The notes: generated by a model not told the origin, from the letters alone. Counted from the first letter of the stretch, positions 1 to 6,614 are shown. The stretch is 14,188 bases of DNA from Alphaproteobacteria bacterium UBA6062 (GCA_002428885.1 DIYE01000380.1:2582-16769); one strand, 5' to 3'. Translations and numbers: made by a program.

Positions 1-214
1 TGGTTTCCTGAGCGGCCTGCGGACCGACGGAAACAGCGACAACCTCGGTTGCTTTTCCAGCTTCTTTAAGACGGAGAGCTTCTTCGACGGCAATTTCGTC
101 GAAGGGATTCATAGACATTTTTACGTTTGCTAGGTCTACACCTGTGTTGTCCGCTTTAACACGGATCTTCACATTGTAGTCTACGACACGCTTAACAGCG
201 ACGAGAACTTTCAT
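1..214 (-). CDS. etfB: Electron transfer flavoprotein subunit beta (N-terminal part, runs off the window)
   Basis: The 71 visible residues begin MKVLVAVKRVVDYNVKIRV and include the ETF-beta signature MNPFDEIAVEEALRLKEAG, followed by a strand like the start of the adenine-nucleotide fold. ETF is a soluble alpha/beta dimer. It takes electrons from acyl-CoA dehydrogenases and passes them through ETF-ubiquinone oxidoreductase to the respiratory chain. The C-terminal part lies beyond position 1, where etfA would usually follow (not visible). The ATG at 214-212 has a GGGAG-type ribosome site about 12 bases upstream. A TTGACA/TATTGT promoter candidate lies about 100 bases upstream. The methylsuccinyl-CoA dehydrogenase in this window is an expected electron donor (family knowledge, not shown here). 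Confidence 0.95.
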   Translation of the reverse strand, partial: MKVLVAVKRVVDYNVKIRVKADNTGVDLANVKMSMNPFDEIAVEEALRLKEAGKATEVVAVSVGPQAAQET

Positions 215-316
215 GGATCGGTTATCTCCCAAGCCAAATTGGCCCTTCGGTCCTGCAGGTTTCAAAAAAACCAGCATCCGTTAAGGGGGGGTTTTTTACG
301 TTTATTTCGGCGGTGC

Positions 317-345
317 ACAATAATTAGCAAATGACTTTCTGTCAA
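317..345 (-). promoter_or_regulatory. Candidate sigma-70 type promoter for etfB
   Basis: On the minus strand a perfect TTGACA (345-340) is followed after exactly 17 bases by TATTGT (322-317), which matches TATAAT at 4 of 6 positions. Transcription would start near 310 and give a leader of roughly 95 bases. That leader contains a C7 run and an inverted repeat AAAAAACC/GGTTTTTT (297-290 with 272-265). If real, etfB has a promoter separate from the upstream adenosyltransferase gene. Called from consensus only. Confidence 0.5.
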
Positions 346-372
346 ATTACTGACACAGCCATTTTTTTGTTT

Positions 373-403
373 GGCCCCGCCCGTCTTTTTAACGGACAAA
401 GCC
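373..403 (-). other. G:U-rich hairpin 3' of the adenosyltransferase gene
   Basis: Read as minus-strand RNA, GGCUUUGUCCGU and ACGGGCGGGGCC can pair over 12 positions around a 7-base loop, with several G:U pairs. The structure forms only in minus-strand RNA, because the G:U pairs become C/A mismatches on the plus strand. It starts 13 bases after the stop codon of the adenosyltransferase. The sequence after it is A-rich with no U-run, so it is not a classical intrinsic terminator. It could protect a 3' end or help Rho-dependent termination before etfB. Confidence 0.3.
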
Positions 404-416
404 GGTCTGTAAAAGG

Positions 417-980
417 CTATCTATTAGCCCCGGGGACCCAAAGAACGTCTTCTTGACCCTTTTTGTTTTCATAACGCGCCAGAACAAACAGAAAATCGGA
501 AAGCCTGTTAACATAAGTGATTGAAAAATCGCTTATTTTTTCGACTTCAGAAAGCGAAACCATTCGCCTTTCCGCCCTGCGACAAACTGTCCTGGCATGG
601 TGAAGATAGGCAGAAATTTCTGATCCGCCCGGCAGAATGAACGAATTGAGCGGCTCCAGTTCCGCGTTTAGCGAATCAATCTCAGCTTCAAGACGCTCCG
701 TCTGCTCTTCAACCATCCTGAGAGGCGGATATTTAGGGTTTTCCACCTCAGGCGTACACAGATCAGCACCGAGGTCAAAAAGATCATTCTGGATACGACT
801 GAGCATATCATCCGTCTTTCCCACGGCTTTCAGGCGGGCAAGACCGATAATAGCGTTCAACTCATCTACATCCCCATAGGCTTCCACCCGGGTATTATCC
901 TTGGAAACCCGCTCTCCAGTTCCAAGGGATGTCTGCCCCTTGTCGCCGCCCCGGGTATATATTTTTGTCAGCTTGACCAT
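417..980 (-). CDS. ATP:cob(I)alamin adenosyltransferase, PduO type
   Basis: A 187-residue protein of the usual length for PduO/MMAB-type corrinoid adenosyltransferases. The enzyme transfers the adenosyl group of ATP to cob(I)alamin to make adenosylcobalamin. Visible motifs are the N-terminal ATP-binding YTRGGDKGQTSL (8-19), RVEAYGDVDELNA (31-43), CRRAERR (133-139) and NRLSDFLFVLAR (158-169), all in the order typical of the family. The start at 980 is the only sensible one, because the conserved KIYTRGGDKG begins at residue 6. It lies 6 bp downstream of the HIG1-like gene, so the two are probably co-transcribed. The ethylmalonyl-CoA mutase in this window needs its product. It is not CobA/BtuR, whose fold and motifs differ. 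Confidence 0.95.
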   Translation of the reverse strand: MVKLTKIYTRGGDKGQTSLGTGERVSKDNTRVEAYGDVDELNAIIGLARLKAVGKTDDMLSRIQNDLFDLGADLCTPEVENPKYPPLRMVEEQTERLEAEIDSLNAELEPLNSFILPGGSEISAYLHHARTVCRRAERRMVSLSEVEKISDFSITYVNRLSDFLFVLARYENKKGQEDVLWVPGANR

Positions 981-986
981 GAAATA

Positions 987-1181
987 TTACGCTCCCGACG
1001 TCCCCATCCAGATACTGATCATAATCAGGGCAATGGCCAGCACCTGCAATCCAATCCGCCAGCGCATCAGGATGTTACTGGTCCGACCCCGCTTTTCGCT
1101 GCTGCCGGACATGTTTAAAATTCCGACAAGAACCACAAGAGCAGTTGCGGCCATAGCGGCAATAATGAGATAGTCAATCAT
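987..1181 (-). CDS. HIG1-domain / twin-transmembrane small membrane protein
   Basis: A 64-residue protein, MIDYLIIAAMAATALVVLVG onward, with two hydrophobic segments (about 3-21 and 46-60). They flank a polar loop rich in Ser, Arg and Lys and the motif SNxLMRWRIGLQVLAI, which resembles the HIG1 (hypoxia-induced) domain core. HIG1 proteins in mitochondria and alphaproteobacteria associate with cytochrome oxidase assembly or activity; for this copy the role is inferred only from the family. The frame stays open upstream to 1301, but that extension would run through the start of the divergent oxidoreductase and lacks HIG1-like features. I therefore choose the ATG at 1181. Its stop is 6 bp from the start of the adenosyltransferase. 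No strong ribosome site is visible. Confidence 0.75.
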   Translation of the reverse strand: MIDYLIIAAMAATALVVLVGILNMSGSSEKRGRTSNILMRWRIGLQVLAIALIMISIWMGTSGA

Positions 1182-1251
1182 GTGACCCAAATAGCATATT
1201 ATCCCTGCCCCTCCAAGGCGGCAGTCCCTGAAAGTGGTATCTGTTACAAAT

Positions 1252-2424
1252 ATGACGTTTGATATTGTTATCATCGGCGGCGGTGTCGTCGGCGCCTCCA
1301 TCGCTTACTTTCTCTCCAAAGAGGAAGCGGCAGGGAAAACCATTGCCGTTATTGAGAAAGACCCTAGCTATCAGGTTGGCTCAACAGCCCGGTCAGCCGG
1401 CGGTATCCGGCAGCAGTTTTCAACGCCTGAAAATATCCGGATTTCAAAATTTGCCGCAGATTTCCTGAAAGATATCACCAACCACCTCAGTGTCGATGGT
1501 GATCCGGTAGATGTTGATTTTCAGGAGAAAGGTTATCTGTTCCTGGCGCAGGATCAGCAGATTCCGGTTCTCTACAACAATCATCAGGTCCAGACGCAGG
1601 AAGGCGTTTCTGTTCAGTTGCTGGATCCGGATGATTTGGCCCGGGCCTATCCCTGGATGACCGTTTCCGATCTGGCGGGCGGATCTGCCGGACAGCAAGG
1701 CGAAGGCTGGCTGGACGCTTACGGCCTGAACCAGGCGTTTCGGAAAAAGGCGATATCCCAGGGCGTGACCTTTCTCAAAGATGAAGCTTTTGGACTGGAA
1801 ACGGCCGGCAAATCCGTCCAGGCAATTCTATTGAAAGAGAGGGGACGGATAGCTTGCGGAACTCTTGTCAATGCGGCCGGTGTAATGGCATCAACGGTTG
1901 CTGAATGGGCCGGCATTGATCTGGCTGTGCGTCCGAGAAAACGGTTTGTCTATTCCTTTTCCTGCCGAACGCCTGTTGAAAACTGCCCGCTGACCATTGA
2001 TCCCAGCGGCGTCTATTTCCGACCGGAAGGCAATCAGTTTATCACCGGCTGCTCTCCCGATCCGTCCAAGGATCCGGATTGCCTCGATTTCGAGATTGAC
2101 TACAGTTGGTTCGAAGAACATATCTGGCCCATCCTGGCCCATCGCGTCCCGGCTTTTGAGGCCATCAAGATGGAAAATGCCTGGGCTGGCCACTATGCCT
2201 ATAACCTGCTGGATCAAAATGCCGTTCTGGGTCCGCATCCGGAAGTCTCAAATTTCATTTTCGCCAATGGTTTTTCCGGTCACGGTCTGCAGCAGGCACC
2301 AGCGGTCGGCCGGGCCATTTCGGAGATTGCCCTGACAGGTGAGTATCAGACCCTTGATCTCTCCCGCTTTTCCTATGAGCGGATGATTACCCGATCTCCC
2401 CTTGCCGAAATCAATGTTGTGTAA
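1252..2424 (+). CDS. FAD-dependent oxidoreductase, FOXRED1/DAO family
   Basis: A 390-residue protein with an N-terminal Rossmann dinucleotide-binding motif GGGVVG (9-14), an acidic residue ending the second strand (E35), and GSTARSAGGIRQQFS (43-57), typical of FOXRED1 and sarcosine/amino-acid oxidase relatives. A second FAD-contacting motif, NGFSGHGLQQAPAVG, begins at 339. No signal peptide or membrane anchor is seen, so it should be cytoplasmic. DAO-family enzymes oxidise amines or amino acids with FAD; the substrate cannot be read from sequence. Human FOXRED1 is a complex I assembly factor, but I would not transfer that function. A GTG at 1234 is an alternative start. I prefer the ATG at 1252, next to the beta-alpha-beta fold. 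It is followed 17 bp later by the tautomerase gene. Confidence 0.88.
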   Translation: MTFDIVIIGGGVVGASIAYFLSKEEAAGKTIAVIEKDPSYQVGSTARSAGGIRQQFSTPENIRISKFAADFLKDITNHLSVDGDPVDVDFQEKGYLFLAQDQQIPVLYNNHQVQTQEGVSVQLLDPDDLARAYPWMTVSDLAGGSAGQQGEGWLDAYGLNQAFRKKAISQGVTFLKDEAFGLETAGKSVQAILLKERGRIACGTLVNAAGVMASTVAEWAGIDLAVRPRKRFVYSFSCRTPVENCPLTIDPSGVYFRPEGNQFITGCSPDPSKDPDCLDFEIDYSWFEEHIWPILAHRVPAFEAIKMENAWAGHYAYNLLDQNAVLGPHPEVSNFIFANGFSGHGLQQAPAVGRAISEIALTGEYQTLDLSRFSYERMITRSPLAEINVV

Positions 2425-2441
2425 AGCAAAAGGAAAACGTC

Positions 2442-2636
2442 ATGCCTATGATCCGAGTTGAAATGTTTGAAGGCCGCGACGCCGAGACCAAGCGGAACCT
2501 TATCCAGGCCCTGACCCGGGAAACCGTCCGTATCACGGGTGTTTCGGAAGCCAGTGTTGATGTGATAATTACAGAGATCAAGAAAGAAGACTGGGGCATC
2601 GGCGGCGAACAGGCCAGCATCAAATTTCCGGACTGA
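2442..2636 (+). CDS. 4-oxalocrotonate tautomerase family protein with substituted active-site residues
   Basis: A 64-residue protein that keeps the Pro following the initiator Met (the catalytic N-terminal proline of the superfamily) and EGRD, with Arg at position 11 counted from Pro1. It can be aligned without gaps to classical 4-oxalocrotonate tautomerase as I recall that sequence, including VIITE and the FGIGGE-like hairpin (here WGIGGE). Two classical active-site positions differ: Arg39 is Asp and Phe50 is Trp. Tautomerase, dehalogenase or other Pro1 chemistry is possible, and the substrate is unknown. The ATG has a good AAAGGA site 8 bases upstream. It is probably co-transcribed with the FAD oxidoreductase before it and the YihY-type gene after it. 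Confidence 0.9.
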   Translation: MPMIRVEMFEGRDAETKRNLIQALTRETVRITGVSEASVDVIITEIKKEDWGIGGEQASIKFPD

Positions 2637-2657
2637 CCGAATCAGCGGAGGAACGTT

Positions 2658-3527
2658 ATGAGGGCTGAGCTTCTGCATCTGGTGAAGGATATGGCAAAGC
2701 ATTTTGCCAACCAGAACTGCCTGCGCATGGCGACAGCCCTCAGCTACCAGACTCTGCTGGCCCTGGTTCCGGTTGTTGTCCTGGCGCTCTCAATGCTGAC
2801 ATATGTGGATGCCTATTACAGCCTGCAGGAAGATATCGCCTTTTTCCTGTTTGATAACCTGCTGCCGGGCGCTATTTCCCAGGTTCATGACCTTTTGCAG
2901 GATCTGGTCCTGAATGCAGAAAAACTCACCTATTTCGGACTGGCAGGACTGGCGGTCACCGCTTTTCTTCTGCTGTCCAGTATAGAAACGATCTTCGGTC
3001 AGATATGGCAGGTGAAGACAACCCGGAATATCTTTAAACGATTTTTCGCTTACCTGGTCATTACCCTGCTTGGCCCTATTGCCCTGTCCACCAGTCTCAC
3101 ACTGGTTCGCTGGATCTCGGACCTCACTCAATCCGCCAGCGGTATCGATCTTTCCCCCATTGTTGACTATTTCCGCTTTCTGATTCCTTTTCTCGTTTGT
3201 TTTATCGCTTTATTCCTGCTCTACAGGCTGGTTCCAGCAAGAAAGGTGAAATGGCGACATGCACTGATCGGTGCCGCCATTGCTGCTGCGCTGTTTATTC
3301 TCGGCAAACATTTCTTCCGTCTCTATCTGCTGTATTTTCCAAGCTATGAAGTCATTTACGGCGCCCTTGCTATCCTGCCGCTGTTCTTGATCTGGCTCTA
3401 TTTCAGCTGGACCCTGGTTTTGCTGGGAGCAACCATCACCGCTGTTCTCGGCTTTAATTTCAACGGGAAGATGGAAAAACGCAGCGATGCGATCGATGTT
3501 GCCGATCTGCCCAAGGCAACAGAATGA
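2658..3527 (+). CDS. YihY/BrkB family inner-membrane protein
   Basis: A 289-residue polytopic membrane protein. It has a short amphipathic N-terminus with LSYQTLLALVPVVVLALSML (28-47). Further hydrophobic segments lie at about 91-110, 129-150, 171-191, 201-218 and 235-266. The conserved family motif YGALAILPLFLIWLYFSW (234-251) is present. The charged C-terminal tail after about 270 should be cytoplasmic. The family was once mislabelled ribonuclease BN; BrkB is linked to serum resistance in Bordetella. The molecular function is not established. A strong GGAGGA site lies 5 bases before the ATG. The gene starts 21 bp after the tautomerase stop, so it is probably the last gene of a three-gene unit. 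Confidence 0.9.
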   Translation: MRAELLHLVKDMAKHFANQNCLRMATALSYQTLLALVPVVVLALSMLTYVDAYYSLQEDIAFFLFDNLLPGAISQVHDLLQDLVLNAEKLTYFGLAGLAVTAFLLLSSIETIFGQIWQVKTTRNIFKRFFAYLVITLLGPIALSTSLTLVRWISDLTQSASGIDLSPIVDYFRFLIPFLVCFIALFLLYRLVPARKVKWRHALIGAAIAAALFILGKHFFRLYLLYFPSYEVIYGALAILPLFLIWLYFSWTLVLLGATITAVLGFNFNGKMEKRSDAIDVADLPKATE

Positions 3528-3558
3528 ACAATATCAGCTGCTTTTTGGCGCTTAATGA

Positions 3559-3586
3559 TTGACATTCTTCTTTATAAATATATGTA
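3559..3586 (+). promoter_or_regulatory. Candidate promoter of the cold-shock gene
   Basis: A perfect TTGACA at 3559-3564 is followed by an A/T-rich spacer and a poor -10 match, TATGTA, at 3581-3586 (16-base spacing). Transcription would begin near 3593, leaving a leader of about 138 bases before the cold-shock ATG. Long leaders are typical of cspA-type mRNAs. Confidence 0.42.
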
Positions 3587-3592
3587 AGCAGC

Positions 3593-3730
3593 ACGTTCTA
3601 CATTCGTTCTGACTGACCTGAATAATCAGATTTCTGATTTGCTACGTTATTCCTAGACCTGTGTGATCGTTAAAAAATACTCTGCTGCATGGTGCGGCAG
3701 TTCCCTTCACCTTGTATAAGGAATAAAATT
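3593..3730 (+). promoter_or_regulatory. Structured 5' leader of the cold-shock mRNA
   Basis: This gene-free stretch contains two hairpins. AATCAGA/TCTGATT (3624-3639) has a 2-base loop. CTGCTGCA/TGCGGCAG (3682-3700) has a UGG loop and one G:U pair, and ends 17 bases before the AAGGA ribosome site at 3718-3722. Cold-inducible csp genes commonly use leader folding to control mRNA stability and translation, so a similar role is plausible. The leader extent depends on the promoter assignment at 3559. Confidence 0.35.
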
Positions 3731-3940
3731 ATGGCTACTGGAACTGTTAAGTGGTTCAACCCGACTAAAGGATTTGGCTTTATTGAGCCGGAAGATGGCT
3801 CAAGCGATGCGTTTGTTCATATTTCTGCTGTTGAGCGCGCCGGCTTGAACACGCTGAACGAAGGTCAAAAAGTCTCTTACGAACTTCAGGAAGGCAGAAA
3901 CGGAAAGTCTTCTGCAGAGAATATTTCCGTCATCGGCTGA
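3731..3940 (+). CDS. Cold-shock domain protein (CspA family)
   Basis: A 69-residue protein consisting of one cold-shock domain: MATGTVKWFNPTKGFGFI with RNP1 KGFGFI (13-18) and RNP2 AFVHIS (27-32). It binds single-stranded RNA/DNA and acts as an RNA chaperone that prevents mRNA secondary structure, especially at low temperature. The frame is open from 3689, but the start at 3731 gives the canonical N-terminus and has AAGGA 8 bases upstream. A strong hairpin lies just downstream and the gene is probably monocistronic. The specific csp paralogue cannot be named from sequence alone. Confidence 0.96.
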   Translation: MATGTVKWFNPTKGFGFIEPEDGSSDAFVHISAVERAGLNTLNEGQKVSYELQEGRNGKSSAENISVIG

Positions 3941-3992
3941 TTCCCGTTACCGAACTGCTCAGTGCCTCTGCGCACTCAGCGATTCTGTTATC

Positions 3993-4030
3993 TTCTGCAG
4001 GCTTTCCAGAGCCTGCAGAATTAAATTGTT
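3993..4030 (+). terminator. Hairpin terminator candidate after the cold-shock gene
   Basis: A perfect 11-bp inverted repeat, TTCTGCAGGCT (3993-4003) and AGCCTGCAGAA (4010-4020), encloses a 6-base loop. It is followed by TTAAATTGTTATT, a mixed A/T tract rather than a clean T-run. It lies about 50 bases after the csp stop codon. The stem is strong and the T-tract imperfect, so termination is likely but may be incomplete. Confidence 0.65.
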
Positions 4031-4055
4031 ATTCTGACCTTTCAGCCTGCATAAT
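4026..4055 (+). promoter_or_regulatory. Candidate promoter for the small charged protein
   Basis: TTGTTA (4026-4031, 4 of 6) and CATAAT (4050-4055, 5 of 6) are separated by 18 bases, directly after the csp hairpin. A transcript starting near 4062 would have a leader of about 90 bases before the gene starting at 4155. Confidence 0.3.
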
Positions 4056-4154
4056 GGTCCTGCTGAAATGGTGACTTACTATCCCGTCCGACATTACCGC
4101 TTGCCGGGTGACCCCTTCAGCCTGTTAGCATCCTCCGTTGCAAAGGCGAATTCC

Positions 4155-4313
4155 ATGTCCAAGTCATCCAAAAAAAAGAACCCGCTATCCGCAAGTCAGA
4201 AAAAGTCTGAGCAGCTGATCCGAGACAAAGAGAAAGCCGCTCAGGAACGCGCTGAAAAAACAGCTAATCTGCGAGCATTGCGACTGGCTAAAGAAGCCGA
4301 AGACAACAAATAG
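4155..4313 (+). CDS. Small charged protein of unknown function
   Basis: A 52-residue protein, MSKSSKKKNPLSASQKKSEQ onward. It is very rich in Lys, Glu, Ala and Arg, with no hydrophobic core or cysteines. The segment from about 13 to 50 looks like a continuous alpha-helix with many alternating charges. I do not recognise a named family. The frame is open upstream to 4068, but AAAGG at 4142-4146 sits 8 bases before the ATG at 4155, which therefore looks like the real start. The stop is 8 bp before the nucleotidyltransferase-like gene, so the two may be translated from one mRNA. A nucleic-acid or ribosome-associated role would fit the charge, but that is only a guess. Confidence 0.6.
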   Translation: MSKSSKKKNPLSASQKKSEQLIRDKEKAAQERAEKTANLRALRLAKEAEDNK

Positions 4314-4321
4314 TCATACTG

Positions 4322-4885
4322 ATGATGTCCCATCAGATTCTTTTTTCCAGGCTTGAAGCCTTGATTCGCGCTGATGCAGGGTCGATAGCCCTTCTGGAAA
4401 CAGTTCGCTCTTTAGACCTACCGGATTGGGCCATCGGAGCAGGTTTTGTCCGGGCATTGGTCTGGGATCACCTTTCCGGCAAGGCAAAATCATACCTGGA
4501 TGATATTGATGTCCTCTATTTCGACCCTGCTCAGCTTTCGCAGCAACAGGAACGGACATATGAGCGGGCACTTCAGGAACAAAAGCCGCAGATCCCCTGG
4601 TCTGTCAAAAATCAGGCGCGTATGCACCTCCGGAACGACAATCCTCCCTACAAGAATACAGAAGATGCAATGCGGTTTTGGTTGGAAACGCCAACAGCTG
4701 TTGCTGTGCGGCTTGAAAAAGACGGCGCACTGACAATTCTGGCTCCCTTTGGTCTGGACGATCTCTTTGGCATGATCATCAGAGCAACACCGGCAGGCTT
4801 AGAAAAAATAGATCAGTTTGAGGAACGCCTAAGAATAAAACCCTGGCTCTCCCAATGGCCGGATATCAAGGTTGTCCGCAACTAG
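4322..4885 (+). CDS. Nucleotidyltransferase-like protein, DUF925/NTP_transf_6 family
   Basis: A 187-residue protein matching the COG3575/NTP_transf_6 pattern throughout. It has GAGFVRALVWDHLSG (39-53), the DxD-type pair DIDVLYFD (61-68), PWSVKNQARMH (92-102), TAVAVRL (125-131), APFGLDDLFG (141-150), and a C-terminal KPWLSQWPDIKVV. The family has a nucleotidyltransferase-type fold with a predicted metal-binding DxD; its substrate is unknown. Where I would expect Arg-Asn before the VWD motif, this protein has Arg-Ala. Two ATGs are adjacent (4322 and 4325), neither with a clear ribosome site, so coupling to the small gene 8 bp upstream is possible. It converges with mcd. Confidence 0.85.
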   Translation: MMSHQILFSRLEALIRADAGSIALLETVRSLDLPDWAIGAGFVRALVWDHLSGKAKSYLDDIDVLYFDPAQLSQQQERTYERALQEQKPQIPWSVKNQARMHLRNDNPPYKNTEDAMRFWLETPTAVAVRLEKDGALTILAPFGLDDLFGMIIRATPAGLEKIDQFEERLRIKPWLSQWPDIKVVRN

Positions 4886-4894
4886 GAAGGAATT

Positions 4895-4924
4895 CAGACG
4901 GTTTGGATTTTCCCAAACCGCCTG
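4895..4924. terminator. Hairpin between the convergent nucleotidyltransferase-like gene and mcd
   Basis: A 12-position stem (4895-4906 with 4913-4924, one A/C mismatch) has the core CGGTTTGG/CCAAACCG and a 6-base loop ATTTTC. It sits in the 49-bp gap between two convergent genes, which suggests termination in both directions. Neither side has a good T-run, so it may act as an RNA 3'-end stabiliser or need help from Rho. Confidence 0.5.
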
Positions 4925-4934
4925 ACAAAAATAT

Positions 4935-6614
4935 CTAGTTGGCACCTTCCAGAAGGCGACGGGCAATAATCTGGGCCTGGATTTCACCGGCCCCTTCAAA
5001 AATATTCAGGATACGGGCATCGCAAAGGACCCGGCTGATGGGATATTCCAGGGCAAAGCCGTTACCGCCGTGAATCTGCAGCGCATTATCCGCCGCCTGC
5101 CAGGCAACGCGGGCACCCAGCAATTTGGCCATGCCCGCTTCCAGATCACATCGACGACCTTCGTCTTTCGCACGAGCGGAGGCATAAGTCAGCTGGCGGG
5201 CCATCATGATCTCCACCGCCATCCAGGCCAGCTTGCCGGCCACGCGAGGAAATTCAATGATCGGACGGGAGAACTGGATGCGATCCAGTGCATACCGCAA
5301 CCCAAGCTCCATGGCATTCTGGGCAACACCCAGTGCCCGGGCGGCTGTCTGGATACGGGCGCTTTCAAAGGTCTGCATCAACTGTTTGAAGCCGTTGCCT
5401 TCTTCTTCGCCCAGAAGATTTTCCGCTTTGACCTCGAAATTATCGAAGCCAAGCTCATATTCCTTCATACCGCGATAGCCAAGCACTTCAATCTCGCCGC
5501 CGGTCATACCTTCCGTCGGGAAATCCTCTTCTTCCGTCATATGCTGTTTTTCGGCCAGGAACATGGAAAGGCCTTTATAACCGGGCTCATCCGGATTGGA
5601 GCGGGCCAGCAGGGTCATCACATCAGCGCGGGCAGCATGGGTAATCCAGGTCTTGTTACCGGTGATCTTGTAAACGTCACCATCCTTGACGGCCCGGGTC
5701 TTGAGGGAGGCCAGGTCAGAGCCGGTATTCGGCTCCGTAAAGACTGCCGTCGGCAGAATCTCACCGGTGGCGATCTGCGGCAGCCACTTATCTTTCTGGG
5801 CCTGCGTTCCGCCGGTCAGGATCAGTTCGGCGGCAATTTCAGACCGGGTACCGAGAGATCCAACACCGATATAACCACGGGATAGCTCTTCAGAAACCAC
5901 GCACATGGACATCTTGCCAAGACCCAGCCCGTCATAGTCCTCCGGTACTGTCAGACCAAACACGCCGAGCTCAGACATCTGATCGACCACCTTACGGGGA
6001 ATCAATTCGTCTTTGAGATGCCATTCATGGGCGTAAGGAATCACTTCTTCGTCCGAGAAACGACGGAACTGATCGCGGATCATGGAATAGGTTTCATCCA
6101 GACAAGGATCCCCGAAATGACCCGTATCCATTCCTTCTGCTACCAGAACGGCAATCCGTTCGCGGACGGCAGCAGTATAACCTTTTTCCATCAGCGTAAG
6201 AACCGGTTCGGTTCGGAAGGATGTCAGGGCATAATCCCCGACCCCGAGATCACCCGGACGGATGATCTCACCGAGCGTCATGGGAATCCCGCCTTCAAGC
6301 TGACTAAGATATTCTGCGAATCCGCCTTGCAGCATGAGCTGCTCAAGCTCCCCCAACTTACCTTCGCTCTCCAGATTTCGGGTCCAGGCGAGCGTTTCTT
6401 TCAGGGTTTCCACATAGGTCACCAGCCAGGCGAGGCCATGAGTGGCATACTGATTCCGTTCCACAAGCTTGGCGCTGATCCGGCCGTTTTCACCGCGGGT
6501 CATGGCGGCAACGGCCTGAATGGCCTGCTGTTTCAAGATTTCTGCGGCTTCCAGCGCCTTGGCGCACAAGCCGTCCAGCCCTTCCAGGACAAGGGGAGTG
6601 TTCTGATCTGTCAT
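4935..6614 (-). CDS. mcd: Methylsuccinyl-CoA dehydrogenase (acyl-CoA dehydrogenase family)
   Basis: A 559-residue FAD enzyme with a C-terminal acyl-CoA dehydrogenase core (about 172-555) and an N-terminal extension of about 165 residues. The extension distinguishes methylsuccinyl-CoA dehydrogenase from ordinary acyl-CoA dehydrogenases of about 380-400 residues. Core motifs are TAVFTEPNTGSD (289-300), KTWITHAARAD (321-331) and, near the C-terminus, NIFEGAGEIQAQI with E540, where many family members carry the catalytic base. It oxidises (2S)-methylsuccinyl-CoA to mesaconyl-CoA in the EMC pathway and passes electrons to ETF. Assignment rests on length, the extension and adjacency to ccr. It starts 74 bp after the ccr stop, with an intrinsic terminator between them. 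Only a weak GGA ribosome site is visible. Confidence 0.9.
   Translation of the reverse strand: MTDQNTPLVLEGLDGLCAKALEAAEILKQQAIQAVAAMTRGENGRISAKLVERNQYATHGLAWLVTYVETLKETLAWTRNLESEGKLGELEQLMLQGGFAEYLSQLEGGIPMTLGEIIRPGDLGVGDYALTSFRTEPVLTLMEKGYTAAVRERIAVLVAEGMDTGHFGDPCLDETYSMIRDQFRRFSDEEVIPYAHEWHLKDELIPRKVVDQMSELGVFGLTVPEDYDGLGLGKMSMCVVSEELSRGYIGVGSLGTRSEIAAELILTGGTQAQKDKWLPQIATGEILPTAVFTEPNTGSDLASLKTRAVKDGDVYKITGNKTWITHAARADVMTLLARSNPDEPGYKGLSMFLAEKQHMTEEEDFPTEGMTGGEIEVLGYRGMKEYELGFDNFEVKAENLLGEEEGNGFKQLMQTFESARIQTAARALGVAQNAMELGLRYALDRIQFSRPIIEFPRVAGKLAWMAVEIMMARQLTYASARAKDEGRRCDLEAGMAKLLGARVAWQAADNALQIHGGNGFALEYPISRVLCDARILNIFEGAGEIQAQIIARRLLEGAN

Noticed and set aside
1182..1301. N-terminal extension of the HIG1-like protein
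   Set aside because: It would overlap the start of the divergent oxidoreductase and would precede the compact two-helix domain with unrelated residues.
4068..4154. Upstream start that would add 29 residues to the small charged protein
   Set aside because: No ribosome site at 4068, and the extra residues differ sharply in composition. The ATG at 4155 has AAAGG at ideal spacing.
5070..5885. Long open frame on the plus strand inside mcd (about 271 codons)
   Set aside because: It lies antisense to a well-supported acyl-CoA dehydrogenase in phase with its codon bias, and the translation has no recognisable domain.
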